Notes: generated by a model not told the origin, from the sequence alone. A stretch of DNA of 46,543 bases from Chara braunii (GCA_003427395.1 BFEA01000059.1:734575-781117); one strand, 5' to 3'. Numbered from the stretch's first letter, positions 1-10,279 are shown. Translations and numbers: made by a program.

Positions 1-480
1 GACCGCGCCGGCTTCCTCAAAGAAGCAAACTATTGCCATTACTGGAAGGACTTACAGAAAGGAGGTCGCTGGAGGAACAAGACGATATCTGGGAGCATAG
101 AGGTAAAGGATAGTCTTCTGGTCACATTCAAGAGCGGGGGAGTCGAGGAACCNCCCTATGAAAACATGGATTATGGATTGGAAGAGCTTAACAGCAATCA
201 AGTAGCCTAGGGAGGGGACTATTCGGCTGCTGCAGCCCGCCGGGGAGGGCAACAAGGAGGAAGAGGAGTTCGAGGAAGAGGTGGAGGAAGAGGACGTGGC
301 ACCCAAGGGGGTAGTAGCGAAGGTAGCTATTACTCGGTAGGTAGGGGTTCCTCCACAGCTGGAAGAGGTAGAGGGTGCAGACCATGGCCAGCACGTCTAG
401 GGATTGGGGGCGGAGAGTCATGGAAAGAGATGGACATCGAGAAATGTTGTAGGAGCAAAGGCTTAAGGCCAACCAGTGCG
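1..480 (+). pseudogene. Gag C-terminal region with RG-rich nucleocapsid (partial, broken)
   Basis: Frame 1 is open from the first base to a stop at 208-210. It continues after that stop as a Gly/Arg-rich stretch with many RG and RGG repeats (about 211-380), then a Cys-containing segment that may be the remains of a CCHC zinc knuckle (about 440-460), then another stop at about 481. RG-rich tails plus a zinc knuckle are usual for retroelement nucleocapsids that bind their own RNA. There is one undetermined base at 152. Assignment to Gag rests mostly on position before the protease and on composition. Confidence 0.5.
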
Positions 481-604
481 TGAAAGGTGGTGATCCCAAC
501 TACATTGTCTGCTTTTGACCTGACTACCACTTCCCAAAAGGGAGCAGCCAGTAGGAGTCGCAGTTGCTCTTGATGGGCCTTCATACTCAGATTGACAGAC
601 AGAA

Positions 605-1197
605 GTGCACGTTGAACAAACACCCTCCTATTTGAAGGCCCCTATGACAGAGACTGGCGTAGGCCCCCACCCAATTAGTTGTCCGGAGACCCCTTGTGTT
701 AGGGTCTCTCTGGGTGGTTCCCTCGCACGCATCGGTGGTGAGCTGATCGATCGTTGCGAAGCTTGGGCCGAAATGAAGAAGAAGAGTAATGGGCAGCTAA
801 TTTTAGCAGATGTCGAATTAGTAGGGAGCGAGTAGGCGCATTAGTTGATAGTGGATCTATGCGTAGCTACATTAATCGAAGGGGATTGCAGAAGATGCAC
901 CTCGGCATGAAGGTTATGAAATTGGACGAGCCGGTCGTGAGTAGGCTGGCAGAAAATCGTGAAATGAGAGTAGAAGAGTATGTCAAAGGGGTAACGACAT
1001 ACGTTCGGTTGGAGGGGGGGAACAAGTTAAAGAAAATTTTGCATTCCCCGACTCTTTTAGTGGAGGACAGCCGCTTGATCCTAGGGACGGATTGGGGAGA
1101 GGCCTCAAGGGCTGACATGAAGATGGGCGAGCATGAATGCTGGCTGCCCAGCCCTGAAGGGGGCAAAAAGAAAATGCGGTTGTTTCATGAGTTTTGA
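605..1197 (+). pseudogene. Retropepsin-like aspartic protease domain (frameshifted)
   Basis: The segment ending in LVEDSRLILGTDW is the usual C-terminal part of a plant gypsy protease, and the catalytic triad is readable as LVDSGS with Asp at 847-849. The N-terminal strand (ILADVELVG) is in a different frame and ends in a stop at 833-835, so about one base has been lost or gained just before the active site. The protease would process the Gag-Pol polyprotein in an intact element. The next stop (about 1195-1197) separates it from the RT region. Confidence 0.7.
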
Positions 1198-1209
1198 GTA
1201 AAGTCCAGT

Positions 1210-2056
1210 TTGTCCCTTTGTTGTATGAGTGCCCCTTCGTTCGCCAGGCATGTGGTCAAGGCCGATGTGGTTGACCAAGCCTTCGTAGCGTACATTAGAC
1301 CGGTTAGTGAAGGCAAGGAGGAGGAGGAGCAAACGCCACCTGCAGTTGAAAAAGTGTTGAAAGAGTTCGCTGATGTGGGAGAGACCCCGAAAGGGGTAGT
1401 GGAAAGGGAAATCAACCACCGACTTGAGATGGAGCCTGGTAGCAAAACTCCAAAGGGGCCCATTTATCGCATGTCTCTCAATGAACTCGATGAGCCGAGC
1501 AGCTTGATAAATTGATACAAAAGGGGTGGATTAAGCCCAACTCCTTACCGTATGGCGCACCAGCCTGCGCGTGTGCATCACCTACAGGGGTTTGAACGTG
1601 ATTACGGTCCTCACCGTATGGCGCACCGGCCTGCGCGTGTGCATCACCTAAAGGGTTTTGAACGTGATTACGGTGAAAAACGTCGAACCGTTGCCTAGAA
1701 ACAATGATCTGTTGGATAGGGTTAATGGATGCAAGTACTTTTCCAAGATCGACTTGAAGTCGGGCTACCATCAGATAGAGGTTCAGCCTGAAGAACAGCA
1801 CAAGACTGCTTTTAGAACTTGCTATGGCCACTACGAATTTGTGGTCATGCCATTTGGTCTAATGAATGCACCTATTACCTTCCAAAGATGCATGAATGAT
1901 CTCTTTTGTGAATGGCTAGATAAATTTGTAGTCGTTTACTTAGACGATATTCTGATATTTAGTAAGACTCTAGAGGAGCACCAGCAGCATCTCCGTTTGA
2001 TTTTAGATCAGATGCTCTTTACGAAGTTCAAACTGAACCCTAAGAAGTGTGAATGA
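1210..2056 (+). pseudogene. Ty3/gypsy reverse transcriptase (broken)
   Basis: The pre-RT linker (VLKEFADV, then a YRMS motif) runs to a stop at 1513-1515. The palm follows, with KIDLKSGYHQI (first catalytic Asp at 1751-1753), KTAFRT.YGHYEF, VMPFGL.NAP.TFQ and the YLDD catalytic box at 1937-1948. The stretch that normally carries the VLFVKKKDGS-type strand is missing, and a 66-bp unit is duplicated at 1548-1674. A stop closes the frame at 2054-2056. The catalytic residues survive, but the fingers region is damaged and the frame is interrupted, so the enzyme should be inactive. Confidence 0.9.
1548..1674 (+). repeat. 66-bp tandem duplication inside the RT region
   Basis: Two copies starting at 1548 and 1614 share about 61 bases with only a few substitutions. 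Each begins CCGTATGGCGCACC and ends GTGATTACGGT. The 66-bp period equals 22 codons, so the duplication alone would keep frame, and it encodes a repeated stretch of the RT N-terminal region. Confidence 0.9.
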
Positions 2057-2227
2057 GCAAAGCGTCAAGTACTGTATCTAGGCCATGTATTGTATGGAGA
2101 TGGAGTCAGACCAGAAGATGCGAAGATGGCAGCAATCAGGGATCGGCCAACACCGCACATATTGACCGAACTCTGGTCGTTCATAGGATTAGCCAATGAC
2201 GACTGAAAGTTCATACAAAACTTTATA

Positions 2228-2900
2228 ATGATCTTTGCGTTACTGCACAAACTGCTGAGGAAGGAGACAGTTTGGAATTGGGACAAAGACTGTACCTCAG
2301 CCTTCGAGAAATTGAAGAAGTCGTTAATCGAGGACCCGGTCTTGAAAGTTGCAGACCCGTCACTTTTGTTCATTGTCACGTGTGACGCAAGCCAATATGG
2401 AATTGGTGTCGTACTTCAACAGAATGATGGAGAGGGGTATCAGCCCGTCAAGCTCATGTCTTGGAGATTGCCCAGTGAGAAGGTTGCTGCGTCGACGTAT
2501 GAGCGCGAGCTGTTGGCCTCGAGGGATACACTGAACCACTGGCGACACTATCTCCTAGGAAAGCGCTTTAAACCACCAGTACCTCCTAAGAGTGCTCCGC
2601 GTTAATGGCCAGCCAAAAGTGGAAATCGTGCCGTTTCGACTGGCCTGAATCGGGCCTACCGCCCGAGGCCCGTTCATCCCAAAAGCCACGCCCGTTAACG
2701 CGGAGCACTTTTATGAGGTAGTGGTGGTTTGAAGTCTACTCTGACCACTAGACCCTATGGTGGTTGAAAACTCAAGCCCGGATGACCCCCAAGTTTACTA
2801 GATGGGCTGGGGAGATAGATCAGTTCGACTTTGAGCTGAAACCAGTCAAAGGCAAGTATGATGTCATCGCGGATGCATCGAGTAGATGCACAGATTTCTT
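2228..2900 (+). pseudogene. Ty3/gypsy RNase H domain, split by an inserted element
   Basis: The first part reads FIVTCDASQYGIG (catalytic Asp codon at 2384-2386), then the YERELLA motif with the catalytic Glu, then the HWRHYLLG motif. The domain is cut at 2570 by a 161-bp inverted-repeat element and resumes at 2731 with the SDH..L motif and the conserved tail. The upstream RT-RNase H connection (2057-2227) has stops and missing residues. The domain would degrade the RNA strand during reverse transcription in an intact element. Confidence 0.85.
2570..2730. mobile_element. 161-bp MITE-like inverted-repeat element nested in RNase H
   Basis: The ends are inverted repeats of about 36 bp with four mismatches: the left end starts AAACCACCAGTACCTC and the right end is the complement of AAACCACCACTACCTC. 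Both inner ends carry the GTGCTCCGCGTTAA motif. Skipping exactly this segment puts the two halves of the RNase H coding sequence back in the same frame, so it inserted after the retroelement did. A target-site duplication cannot be separated from the T/A-rich tips. It has no coding capacity, which is typical of MITEs. The superfamily is not identified. Confidence 0.85.
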
Positions 2901-3207
2901 CGGTGCCATTGCGACTTACCTAGATGCAGGCGCCGAGCTACAGCAACAAATCAAGGTTGTGTACACTGACGATCCCATTTACAGCGAGCTAATTATAAGG
3001 GTGCAGACTGCACCACACAAAGTCCCGAACTATAGAGTAACCAACGGACTACTGTTCGAAAAGACGGACAGGTTCGACAGACTGTGCATCCCGAACAACG
3101 AGGTAGTCAAAAGTCTGATCCTGGGAGAGTGCCACGACACTCGGGTCATTTCGGTTGGAGGAAAACCTATGCTAATCTCCTTCGGTCCTACACCTGGGTT
3201 GGCATGA
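2764..3207 (+). pseudogene. RNase H tail and integrase N-terminal linker (frameshifted)
   Basis: The frame encodes the end of RNase H (EIDQFDFELKPVKGK, then ADASSR) and the linker leading to the integrase zinc-binding domain (ECHDT). The protein sequence then switches to the frame that starts at 3084. A one-base indel near 3140 is the simplest explanation. The ADALSR-type motif appears here as ADASSR, a usual gypsy landmark. Confidence 0.75.
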
Positions 3208-4051
3208 AGCATGACTGCATTGCCTATATCCAGGGCTGTCAAGTGTGTCAACGGAACAAAAGTTCCACGCAGTCCCCACTTGGCTTGTTGAGACCGCTAC
3301 CTGTCCCGTCTGGTCCTGGTGAATCCGTGTCGATCGATTTTATGGACACGAAAGTCAAAAGCAGAAACGGGAAGAGTCAAGTGATAGTAGTTGTAGATAG
3401 ATTTAGTAAATTTGTTGTTTTCATTACTGTTGAGGCAAAGGCAGATTTAGTGATTAGAGAATTCTACAATCACTAGGTTAAGGATTACGGACACCCATTA
3501 ACAATTTTTAGTGATAGAGATAGCAGATTCACAGGCGAGCAGTGGCAACAGTTGATGAAAGTATATGGATCAAAGCTGACATGTTTTCTGATAGACACCC
3601 AGAGACCAATGGCCAGACCGAGCAGATGAACAAACTGCTCCAGCAAGTGCTACGCATGTACATTAGGACCGACGAGATCGATTGGGACTAACATCTTCCC
3701 AAAGTGCAGTCTGCGTACAACTAAGTGCACTTGTCTGTTGCACGCACCTATAACGAACTGCACAAGGGTTGGCAACCCCGATGTCGGATTGACTGCTTGA
3801 ATCCAGATCAGATTCAAAGATTGTCGCCCGGTACAAGGGAGTTTGCCATTCAATACGAGAAGGATCTAGAGCAGGTCAAAAGGAACATCCTTAAGGCCCA
3901 GCACCAGATGGTAGAACAAGCTAACAAACATCGACAACCATCGCAGTTTGCAGTAGGTGACATGATATGGGTTAAGTCTAAGGAGTTTGTTCCTGAAGGA
4001 GGGATCTCGCAGAAACTGTTACCTGCATATAGGGACCATGGCAAGTCTTAG
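3084..4051 (+). pseudogene. Ty3/gypsy integrase (HHCC and DDE core, broken)
   Basis: A zinc-binding region is visible (GHFGWRKTYANL, then C..C in CQVCQRN). The catalytic core follows: the first Asp in SIDFMD (3336-3338), the second in IFSDRDSRF (3513-3515), and the Glu in HPETNGQTEQ (3602-3604). The core is interrupted by stops at 3474-3476, 3688-3690 and 3721-3723, and by a frameshift with a small deletion between the second Asp and the Glu. The C-terminal part (FAVGDMIWVKSK) matches the GD.V.. motif after the core. The intact enzyme would insert the element cDNA. Confidence 0.85.
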
Positions 4052-4440
4052 AAGGCAGATGGTCCGTCCTATACTATTGAGATTCCGCCCCACCTGCACA
4101 CATACCCAACATTCCACGCATGTAAGTTGCTTCCCTGTATTTCAAATGATCACTTTCCATCTCGACATTCCATGATTTCACCTGTGATATGGATAGAGGT
4201 TATGACGTAGACCGAGCAGCTGTTGAAGATACTTTCAACCGCAAAGGCAATACAAAGTTAGATCCGCCTATCAGGAACCCAGCGAAGACCGCTGGTTTCC
4301 CAGGGAGGAACTAATACAAACAGCCCCTCACATTGTCTCCTATTATGAGAGGGCTAGACGGGGAGTGGATGTGTATGATCGATGAAGTTCTGATTGTTCT
4401 CGGAGGACCTCGGAATTAGGTCGGTGGGAGTGAAAGGATT
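4052..4440 (+). pseudogene. Integrase C-terminal tail and 3' end of the retroelement
   Basis: After a stop at 4049-4051 the next frame still shows the EIPPHLHTYPTFHACKL motif, the usual gypsy segment after the GD-V motif. A short segment follows whose relation to a chromodomain cannot be shown. Stops at about 4311 and 4418 end the recognisable coding. The remainder to about 4440 may contain the junction with a 3' LTR, but no LTR pair is present to define it. Confidence 0.5.
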
Positions 4441-5200
4441 CAATCTGCAGACACCCAGTCCCCGTCCCAGGGTTCCGACAAGGCCCAAGTACTGGGGCTC
4501 TGGTAGGGAAGGCCGTAGGGGCTAGAGGCCAAAGTGCCGTAGGTCGGTAGATATCGGTACCGGAGCGTCATAGGTTGGTAGGAGTCCGTCCGGTAAGATG
4601 CGGTGTGCGTGTGTGTGCTGGAGAGCCGCGGGAGACAAACATTCTTGTATATTGATAATAATATTGGAGAAGATGTCTTCAAGTGTTGATTGTATCTGGA
4701 TCTGGCTTCTTACGTGTGAACTCTCATGTGAATGTTCATTGATGTATGCGAGGTTGAACTTGACGAGTACTTGGCTCATTTCAAAATGTCGGTTTGTATG
4801 TGTTTGTGTGGTTCAAGACTTACACTGGTGTGTCACGGCATGTTGCATGAAGAGACGTGATTATAAACAACACACGCAATAGAGCTCGCAGCCAGGCATA
4901 TCCATGACTTGAATGCACAAAATGCCATGCTTTGAACGGCCACGAAGCGGAAAAGAACCATAAGGCAAACAACAGCAAGGCGAAAAACAATAAGGCAAAA
5001 AACAATGGCAAGGGACAGATCAGGTAGCAACGAGGCATTGGACGACCAGCAGGAGCAAGGAACATAGATTGGAGACCACGGAGGGAGGTGAGTGGGCAGA
5101 CAAACAGCAATAGACAGCAAAGGAAAAGGCAACAAGCCAAGAAGCAGCAAGGCGCAAGTACCCGAAAAGACACAAGCGAAAAAAAGTAAAACTGATGATT
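4441..5200. other. Non-coding region after the retroelement
   Basis: No gene is recognised. It could include what is left of the 3' LTR. The part from 4910 to 5180 is rich in short repeats of the type GGCAA and AACAGCAAGG, giving cysteine-rich spurious frames on the minus strand. Confidence 0.4.
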
Positions 5201-5256
5201 AGATTGTTTCGTCGGAGTTGCACCGAATCATCAGGAGGTCAAACCTTCGATAATCT
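5201..5256 (-). ncRNA. Diverged type III hammerhead ribozyme
   Basis: On the minus strand the conserved core pieces CTGATGA and GAAA are present in the correct order. Stem II is read from TTCGG and CCGAC around a TGCAACT loop, and stem I from GAAGG and CCTC with one bulged A. Stem III pairs AGATTAT with ACAATCT with one C-A mismatch. The predicted cleavage falls after ATC, between plus-strand bases 5248 and 5249. The stem III sequence differs completely from the 34.6-kb copy yet still pairs. The first stem II pair (normally G-C) is T-C here, which should weaken activity. Whether it still cleaves is unknown. Confidence 0.6.
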
Positions 5257-5950
5257 GCAAAGCTTTTGTGACAGCTTCGTTATCCTCAGATTCCTCACCG
5301 AAGCAACCGTCCTTAGACGAAAGCGTAATAGCTCACTGCTCGCTAGAGGCCTTCATCGGCTCTTGCAAGAGTCGTCGCTGAGTCTTCGACGGGAACTTTC
5401 CAGGTCCTTATTATAACCAAGACTGTCAGCCGGCAACATCGCAAGCAGAACTTAGCGGCAGGCAACGACTCAGCGAAGCACCGGGCAGCACTGTCGGGGC
5501 AACCCCGACTGCAAAGCGTCAAAGCTAACTCTACGGATTGACAGCGCAAACAGACTGGCAGCAAAGTGACAGCATGGCCAAGCACGAGGCAGCACTGCAG
5601 CAGCGGCAAAGCTGCATGTCACACAAGCAAAATGCATGGGAAGACAAGGCACACAGATTGGCAGTAAGGCAGCGTCGCAACAAAGCACATGGCAACGCCA
5701 GCAAAATAGCCAAACACGCCAGATGCAAGGACAGACATGGGAGCCACAATTCGCACATCGAACACGGACCAAAGCAATCCATCACTTATTGTTCAGCACT
5801 GCCTAAAGGTGCTCACTCGGGTACAATCCGCACATCCAAAACACCACAAGTACAATCCCACTGGCTGTTTAGCACTTCCTAAAGGAGCTTACTCAGACAC
5901 ACAAAGTACTCAGAAACAATACAGAAATAAGAAATACATACGTTAAGCTG
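5257..5950. other. Non-coding stretch
   Basis: No gene is recognised. From 5770 to 5890 a motif repeats: a CAATCC or ACAATCC word, GTTCAGCACTGCCTAAAGG or TTTAGCACTTCCTAAAGG, then GCTCACTCGG or GCTTACTCAG. Confidence 0.4.
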
Positions 5951-5956
5951 ATTGAT

Positions 5957-5972
5957 GTGTGTGATGATGATG

Positions 5973-6024
<52 letters not shown>

Positions 6025-6033
6025 ACCCCATCG

Positions 6034-6075
<42 letters not shown>

Positions 6076-6076
6076 A
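5957..6076. repeat. Two (TG)n arrays separated by a duplicated 15-mer
   Basis: A GATGAT run passes into (TG)n. The array is interrupted by GTGCACCCCATCGCT, repeats, and is followed by the same 15-mer again. The repeated interruption points to duplication of the whole array by slippage or unequal exchange. Confidence 0.95.
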
Positions 6077-6451
6077 CCCCATCGCTGCGTGGATCCAGGG
6101 TCCATCCCTGCTCAGACATGCACACACCCACTTAAGCCCACCAGTACCCTGCCGAGCTAAAGTTTTTGCTCTTCCTAAATTAAAGGAAGACCTGGGCAGG
6201 GTCGGTAGAGGCTGGGTAGAGCGTGGGCAGAGGTGCGGAGGTCGTTCGTTTTGAAAACGAGAACGAACGACCAGTGAACAATATCACGATTTCTCAAGGC
6301 AAAAAATGAAACAGAAAAGCAGAAGGAAAAAAAAAAAAAAGATTTGTCCTTTGTGCGTGAGGTATTCCTTTTGAATCGAGAATAGAAAGAAAGTTGTATC
6401 TCATGTTTGAAAGGAGAATGGATCTTACTCTAGAACGTTACTACATACAGG

Positions 6452-6578
6452 GCCTCGCTGCACTACTCTCGAAAGGAGCAAAACGAGGGTGAATCTTCCG
6501 CTAGAACATGGAAAGATACAGCGACACGATTTTTGTTTTTTGATTTTTTTGTGCATTTCAAGAGTAGTGCAGCGAGGC
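6452..6578. mobile_element. MITE-like element with perfect 18-bp terminal inverted repeats
   Basis: The ends are GCCTCGCTGCACTACTCT and its exact complement at 6561-6578. The 127-bp body carries a GAATCTTCCGCTAGAACATG core shared with other copies at 26.3, 29.4 and 40.9 kb. It has no coding capacity. This is the cleanest copy of the dispersed family. Confidence 0.9.
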
Positions 6579-6871
6579 GCACAGTGAAGACTACATGGCC
6601 CTGTGCTGGGACGACAGACATAAATCGAGAATGCGGTTCAGAAAAAAAGAAAAAGGCAAAAAAGCCACTCACCTCGTTTTTGTCGTTAGTGCACGTACCT
6701 TTATTCTGACAAGGCGGGCTTCCCGGATTTGGGAGAAATTCCTCAGGGCCAACTTGTGCACTGCTTACGAATGTGCACTACTCAATTTGGCCGTATCAAA
6801 CCAGGGATATCACTTGTGTGCATTCAGCGACGAGCTGCTTCCAAGGTGATGATCGAGGAAGGCCTGAGTGG
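6579..6871. other. Non-coding stretch
   Basis: No gene or RNA is recognised here. The open frames are short and match nothing known to me. Confidence 0.4.
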
Positions 6872-7205
6872 GGGCGTATTCATGTTACCACTGACCAGAA
6901 TGTATCTGGTTGCAATCGCTGCCAAATTCTTTTTTTTTTTTTTAATGGCCTGGCCAGCTAGGTAGTGCCCATTCCATGTTCACAGGAAAAGCCCTCACTG
7001 AGGGCATACTCACACTAGGGCTGTCCAGAATGTATCGGACCGCAATCACGGCCAAATTTTATTTATTTATTTATTTTTTTCGGTAGTGCCTAGCCAACTA
7101 GGTAGAGCGCATTCCACGTTCACAAGAAAGGCCCTAACTGAGAGGGCATATTCATACTAGTACTTTCCCAGCACCTATCTGACCGCTATCACGGACAAAT
7201 ATTTG
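6872..7205. repeat. Imperfect tandem repeat, about 130-142 bp, three units
   Basis: Units start at about 6872, 7002 and 7144. Each carries GGGCATACTCACACTA or a variant, then a CAGAATGTATC-type word, AATC(G/A)C(T/G)GCCAAATT, a T-rich tract, CTAGGTAG and a GTTCACA(G/A)GAAA segment. A related single unit occurs near 31,000. The function is unknown. Confidence 0.75.
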
Positions 7206-8600
7206 TTTTCGTTTTTCTTTCCTTCAGTTTCTTTCCTCCTATTACACGTGCTGGGGAATTCCCTCACTCAGGGTATAAAACAAGAGAAAAGAAAAGAAGG
7301 AAGGGGCAAAAAACAAACACTACACACCGGTCGCCCAACGTCGATGGACTGGTCGCCCGTGGTATCACTGTTTTTCACCAACGCCTCTTACCGAAACAAC
7401 GAGCTTCGGTAACCCCCTACGACCACCGCATTCCTGGTCCGACTTCCGGGGCAGTTACCATGTGCCCTCGTCGTCGAGCACTGTCAGCATCGGATCTGTC
7501 TGTGACTGCGCAAGGAATAGAGCCGGCACCCTTGTCCTCGACACTCGTGCATTGTCAACATGACAACACTAACACTGTGTACAAAAGTTGAACCATATTG
7601 GTTGTGATATCGCCACCGTGGTAAGCATGCAGATCAATCAATATCCAATAGAGGGTTTTGGGGGGGTTATTTAAATCTCGACCTCGCACAGACTCTTGTG
7701 GTCCCGAAACCTCAAATGGATCATTTTGGAGACGAGCTATATCACCAGAACCTGTAATGAATGGGTTTTCTTGGCCACCTGATTTTCCAGAGGCTTTTCT
7801 TGGCCACCTGATTTCCCAAAGGCTCTACGTGACCTTTGTCTTTATGAAAATTTGCATAGACTTGCACCCTGCAATACTCCAGCATTCCGCCATGGGCAAG
7901 GTTTCGTTTATACTTATTATACGAACAGTGTCTCTGAGCTTATTTATTTGAACCAATGGTTGGCATGAAATGTCTTTCTAAGGCTTTCTTGCACTTTTTG
8001 TGGGTAGAATTTCTTTTCGATCCCCCCCCCCCCCACCAGATACGATAGAACTTTAGTGTAACCGATTGTTTGGGAACTTCTTTATACTCTTAAAAGATGT
8101 AAGGGTCCCAGCGACATGCACAGTCGTGGGCCCAAGGGAAACCGGTGGAGGGGCAGAAGCACAGGTGAGGCCCAGGTCAAGTCCCACTCACAGGCAGGTA
8201 TGGGAAGGAGTGGAGCGGCGAGGCCCAGGCCGAGGCGGGTAGCAGAAACGGAAGTGGGCGTTAGGCCTGCGGATACGTGGAAGGTGCAGGTCCTTGAAAT
8301 GCAGTCGGACGCGAGGCCGCAGGTGGACGCAAGGCCCTAGGGTACGCGGAACGGCAGGATAGCGGCGGGGTGGTCGCGAAGGTGATGGAACGGTGGGAGA
8401 AGCAGGAGGAGGAAGGTGGGAAGAGGAGGAGAAAGGTGGGAAGAGGAGGAGGAAGGTGGGAAGAGGAGGAGCAGCAGCGGGAGGAGGAGGAAGAAGGGGA
8501 GGAGCAGCAGGACGGCGAGCAGGAGAACATGAGGAGCAGCGGGAGGAGGAGGAAGAGCGGGAGGAGCAGCAGGACGGCGAGCAGGAGAAGGGCGATCACC
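7206..8600. other. Non-coding region passing into a GGA-rich tract
   Basis: No gene is recognised from 7206 to 8340. From about 8340 to 8600 the strand is almost pure purine (GGAGGAAGG and GGAGCAGCAGG words). It gives long but low-complexity frames rich in Arg/Glu on one strand and Ser/Pro on the other, and these are not credible proteins. Confidence 0.6.
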
Positions 8601-8618
8601 ATTTGTTGTTGTTAAGCG

Positions 8619-8623
<5 letters not shown>

Positions 8624-8692
<69 letters not shown>
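8624..8692. repeat. (GA)n microsatellite
   Basis: About 34 uninterrupted GA units. The left flank carries TTGTTGTTAAGCGGTGTGA, which recurs before the array at about 9.1 kb. Confidence 0.97.
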
Positions 8693-8695
<3 letters not shown>

Positions 8696-8771
8696 CCATC
8701 CATAAGATGAGCAATACACTGCCAATAGGTGATTCTCCAACCCTTCCAACCCTGCGACTGCCGCCGCGCTA

Positions 8772-8904
8772 CTTCCATCGAGAGCATGAGCAAAATGGAA
8801 TGAATCTTTCCTGTAGAACTTTGAAATATACACTACTACTAGCAGTGTATATTTCCATGTTCTAGTGGTACATTCGTTCGATTTTTCTCATCCTGTCGAT
8901 GGAA

Positions 8905-8905
<1 letters not shown>
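8772..8905. mobile_element. Fold-back element (about 62-bp arms, 9-base loop)
   Basis: The left arm starts CTTCCATCGA and ends AAATATACACT. The right arm starts AGTGTATATTT and ends TCGATGGAAG. The arms pair over most of their length with scattered mismatches. The inner core, GAATCTTTCCTGTAGAAC, resembles the core of the MITE at 6452. A (CT)n array follows directly. Confidence 0.8.
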
Positions 8906-8908
<3 letters not shown>

Positions 8909-8978
<70 letters not shown>

Positions 8979-8980
8979 GC
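8909..8980. repeat. (CT)n followed by (AC)n microsatellite
   Basis: About 25 CT units pass directly into about nine AC units. Confidence 0.95.
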
Positions 8981-9096
8981 ACGTGTAGCAGGAGCGGCAG
9001 TGGGAGGAGGACCAGGGGGTTGAGGAGCAGCAGGAGGGGGAGCGAGAGAAGGACGATTCATCATATGTTGTTGTTGAGCGGTGTGAAAGGGAGGAC

Positions 9097-9111
9097 GCGC
9101 GCGCGCACACG

Positions 9112-9160
<49 letters not shown>
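9097..9160. repeat. (GC)n, (AC)n and (GA)n compound microsatellite
   Basis: A GCGCGCGC run, a short ACAC run and about 22 GA units. The flank before it is a diverged copy of the flank of the array at 8.62 kb. Confidence 0.9.
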
Positions 9161-9259
9161 CCAGCCTGGTGGACGAGGGCGCGGCCCGCGAAACAAGCGG
9201 GAGGAGGAAGGGGGGAACAGCCGGAGGAGCAACGGGAGGAGGAGGAGAAGGAAGAGTTG

Positions 9260-10030
9260 TAAGGGCGGGGAGGTCGCAATCATGGGAAGTAGAGGGTTGG
9301 GATGGAGAAATGTGATCGGAGAGGGAAGTCGGGATCGGACAGAGGGAGGGATCAACAAGGGGAAGTGGGTGGAAGGAAGCTGGGATGGGGAGGGAAGTCA
9401 CCGAATGGAGGTCGGGGGAGGGAGGTCGGAGGAGGGATTCGGGATCAGGGGAGAGGTGGGGATCGATGGAGGGAAGCTGGGATCGGGGGAGAGGTGGGGG
9501 TCGATGGAGGAAAGTCGAGATCGGGGAAAGAGGTGGGAATCGATGGAGGGAAGTAGGGGGAGGGATGCTGGGATACGGAAGGAAGTTGACGAAGGGAGGT
9601 CGGGGGAGGGAGGTCGGAGTAGGGATGTTGGAGTAGGGACTTCGGAGTAGGGACATTGGTGGGATGCGGAAAGAAGTTGACGAAGGGAGGTCGGAGCATG
9701 AATGTTGGAGTAGGGACGTCGGCGTAGGGACGTTGGGGAAGGGAGGGGAGTCAGGATGGGAAGGGAAGTTGTGGGAGGGGACCAGGGTAGGGAGGGAAGT
9801 CGGGATGGGAAGGGGGGTCGGGGGAGGGGAGTCGGGGAATGGAGGTCAGCGACTCGGCGGAGGGAAGTCGGGGCAGGGAAGTCAGGGCAGGGAAGTCAGG
9901 GCAAGGAAGTCGGTGCAGGGAAGTCGAGATGGGGAGGGAAGTCGGGGAGGGAGGTTGGCGGATAGAAGTCGAGGGAGGAAGGGGGCTGGGGACATGGTGG
10001 GGTTGAATCGCGGGGAGGGAAGGGGAAATA
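9260..10030. repeat. Purine-rich GGGAGGGAAGTCGGG minisatellite
   Basis: Degenerate units of roughly 15-25 bp on the theme GGGAGGGAAGTCGGGATGGG fill the region. The plus strand is dominated by G and A with very few pyrimidines apart from the TC in each unit. The open frames are low-complexity Gly/Arg/Glu or Pro/Ser and are artefacts. Confidence 0.85.
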
Positions 10031-10097
10031 ATAGGTGGCGTGGCGGTGTATATTTAAATCACAAAAGAAGAAAAAAAGAAAAAAAAAAGTGTCGTTG

Positions 10098-10236
10098 GTG
10101 TATATTTTCATGTTTTAGCGGGAGATCCGTTCAATTTTGCTTATCCTATCGCTGGATTATGTGCATGTGTGTGTGCTTCCATCAATAGGATAAGCCGAAT
10201 CGATTGAATCTTTCGCTCGAACATCGAAATATACAC
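10098..10236. mobile_element. Fold-back element with about 60-bp arms
   Basis: The left arm begins GTGTATATTTTCATG and reaches CTTATCCTATCGCTGGA. The right arm begins TTCCATCAATAGGATAAG and ends GAAATATACAC. The arms are imperfectly complementary and separated by a TG-rich loop. It is the same family as the element at 8772. Confidence 0.75.
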
Positions 10237-10247
10237 TACTACGCGCC

Positions 10248-10248
10248 G

Positions 10249-10279
<31 letters not shown>

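Larger units (their letters stand above)
1..4440 (+). mobile_element. Decayed Ty3/gypsy retrotransposon (Gag-Pol relic, 5' end outside window)
   Basis: Domains appear in the Ty3/gypsy order: Gag tail, protease, reverse transcriptase, RNase H, integrase. Each is recognisable by conserved motifs, but the reading frame is broken repeatedly by stops, indels, an internal duplication and a nested element, so no intact polyprotein can be made. The left part of the element is cut by the window edge. A 3' LTR cannot be fixed, because no second LTR copy lies in the window; a purine-rich stretch near 4350-4370 could be the old polypurine tract. The order RT-RNase H-integrase is what separates Ty3/gypsy from Ty1/copia elements. 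Confidence is high for the family and low for the exact right boundary. Confidence 0.9.

Noticed and set aside
8261-9656. Open frames of 80-264 codons on both strands
   Set aside because: They are Ser/Pro/Leu or Arg/Glu low complexity caused by purine-rich and GA/CT repeats, overlap each other on opposite strands and lack any domain.
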